A DNA stretch of 64,000 nt from Candidatus Poribacteria bacterium (lineage in GTDB: Bacteria > Poribacteria > WGA-4E > WGA-3G): positions 62,001 to 126,000 of the forward strand of contig JAPPIG010000132.1 of the NCBI GenBank assembly GCA_028820635.1, given 5' to 3'. Below, in pieces: positions 63,295-64,000 of the stretch. The number at the start of each line of letters is the position of its first letter. Position 1 is the stretch's first letter. A model generated the notes under the pieces. The model saw only the letters and a program-made list of their open reading frames with translations. It was not told where the DNA came from and searched no databases. Both the position numbers and the translations under genes were made by a program.

Positions 63295-63324
63295 TTGACA
63301 CTTTCGGACTGTTTAAGGTATCCT
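63295..63324 (+). promoter_or_regulatory. Promoter of the LivG-type gene
   Basis: TTGACA (63295-63300), 18-nt spacer, TATCCT (63319-63324). Confidence 0.6.
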
Positions 63325-63355
63325 ATAAATGAAATGATTTGATCGGGAGATAAAG

Positions 63356-64000
63356 ATGGCAGATCAACCTATAAACATCCTTGAAACACGGGAATTGAGC
63401 CGACACTATGGCGGTGTTATAGCATTATCGAAAGTTACAATTCAGGTGCGTGCTGGACAAATTTCCAGTTTAATAGGCCCAAACGGTGCGGGGAAAACAA
63501 CACTGTTCAACTGTGTCACCGGATTAGATAAACCCACGTTGGGTAGGGTTAATTTTTTGGGGAAACAAATTACAGGTTTACGCCCAGATGAGGTTACAGG
63601 ACTTGGGGTTGCCAGGACGTTTCAGAATATTAGACTTTTTACTGAACTAACGGTGCTGGATAACGTCAAAATTGGGAGACACCCGCGCACCTCCGCTACC
63701 TTTGTAGGTGCGGTATTCCGAACCAAGAGACAACAACAAGAAGAAAATGGAATTAAAGAATACGCCGAGGAGATGCTAAAATTTGTCGGATTAGCAGACG
63801 TTAGTAATCAGACAGCAGGAAATCTATCCTATGGAGACCAACGCCGCGTTGAGATCGCCAGAGCCATGGCGACAAAACCTTTACTTCTTCTCCTTGACGA
63901 ACCCGCTGCAGGCATGAATCCACAAGAAACACGCGATCTTATTTCCCTGATTTATACCATCCGCGAACGGGGAATCTCTGTCCTACTGATTGAACATGAT
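63356..64000 (+). CDS. livG: LivG-type ABC transporter ATPase, 3' end outside window
   Basis: 215 N-terminal residues visible. It is the ATP-hydrolysing subunit of a branched-chain amino acid (or urea/amide) ABC importer. Walker A GPNGAGKT, Q-loop ARTFQNIRLF, signature LSYGDQRRVEIARA, Walker B LLLLDEPAAGMNPQET and H-loop IEHD. The helical insert with IGRHPRTSATFVGAVF is typical of the LivG rather than LivF subunit. SD GGGAG lies 6 nt upstream of the ATG. Permease and binding-protein genes would be expected further right. Confidence 0.93.
   Translation, partial: MADQPINILETRELSRHYGGVIALSKVTIQVRAGQISSLIGPNGAGKTTLFNCVTGLDKPTLGRVNFLGKQITGLRPDEVTGLGVARTFQNIRLFTELTVLDNVKIGRHPRTSATFVGAVFRTKRQQQEENGIKEYAEEMLKFVGLADVSNQTAGNLSYGDQRRVEIARAMATKPLLLLLDEPAAGMNPQETRDLISLIYTIRERGISVLLIEHD

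Overview
The window looks like a chromosomal segment of a bacterium of moderate to low GC content, most like Candidatus Poribacteria or a related sponge- or marine-associated lineage. That assignment is inference from gene content: two phytanoyl-CoA dioxygenase-like proteins, a DUF1080 protein, a sulfatase, two secreted LamG proteins with the same C-terminal tail, an FG-GAP/ASPIC protein, a DUF6785-type membrane protein, two Uma2 proteins and many palindromic intergenic repeats. No phage, plasmid or CRISPR structure was seen. Vegetative promoters are easy to recognise (close to TTGACA, 17-18 nt, TATAAT or TATCCT), and SD sequences (AGGAG) are usually clear.

Layout. 1-5.1 kb: a partial hypothetical, DUF1080 protein, six-haem cytochrome c, PhyH dioxygenase and a large polytopic membrane protein. 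5.2-10.1 kb: a two-gene locus encoding a 1472-residue protein (N-terminal helical/coiled-coil part, long TPR array, GreA/B C-terminal-like domain, PIN nuclease-like domain), followed 2 nt later by a DUF5615 PIN-like protein. It has its own promoter with a perfect palindrome between -35 and -10. This is the best candidate for an undescribed conflict or defence system here. 10.2-13.8 kb: rpe, two zinc-dependent polyol/alcohol dehydrogenases, apt and tRNA-Arg(CCU). 14-20.1 kb: secD and secF, split by a MITE-like palindrome, a tandem pair of DUF6884-like proteins and an AAA+ sigma54-type activator without a receiver domain. 20.1-24.4 kb (minus strand): Uma2, a nucleotidyltransferase pair, MoxR ATPase, GHMP sugar kinase and HU.

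24.9-31.6 kb: asd, an MTR kinase-like protein, a DnaJ-type cochaperone, a truncated Rpn-like remnant, an aspartate aminotransferase and a sulfatase. 32-37.5 kb: a lipoprotein, a LamG protein, a long structured leader RNA, three coiled-coil membrane or exported proteins of unknown function with tandem RNA hairpins between them, and a duplicated repeat. 37.6-43.3 kb: Gfo/Idh/MocA oxidoreductase, cysteine desulfurase, Uma2, a five-bladed-propeller (GH43/GH32-like) protein, a second PhyH protein and a fused MNT-HEPN protein. 43.4-50.8 kb: TonB-dependent receptor, rhodanese, and on the other strand glpK with a histidine kinase and an NtrC-type regulator. 51-64 kb: SpoIVB-type S55 peptidase, beta-propeller protein, ManD/RspA-like enolase-superfamily protein, FG-GAP/ASPIC protein, LamG protein, TPR protein, murB, a decayed ISAs1-type element and the start of a LivG-type ABC ATPase.

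Several operons are supported by spacing: TPR-PIN/DUF5615; rpe-dehydrogenase-dehydrogenase-apt; secD-secF-DUF6884 pair-activator; glpK-kinase-regulator; the coiled-coil cluster; and S55 peptidase-propeller. Intergenic DNA carries at least three families of palindromic mobile-looking repeats, one of which shows a clean 35-nt nested insertion when its two copies are compared.
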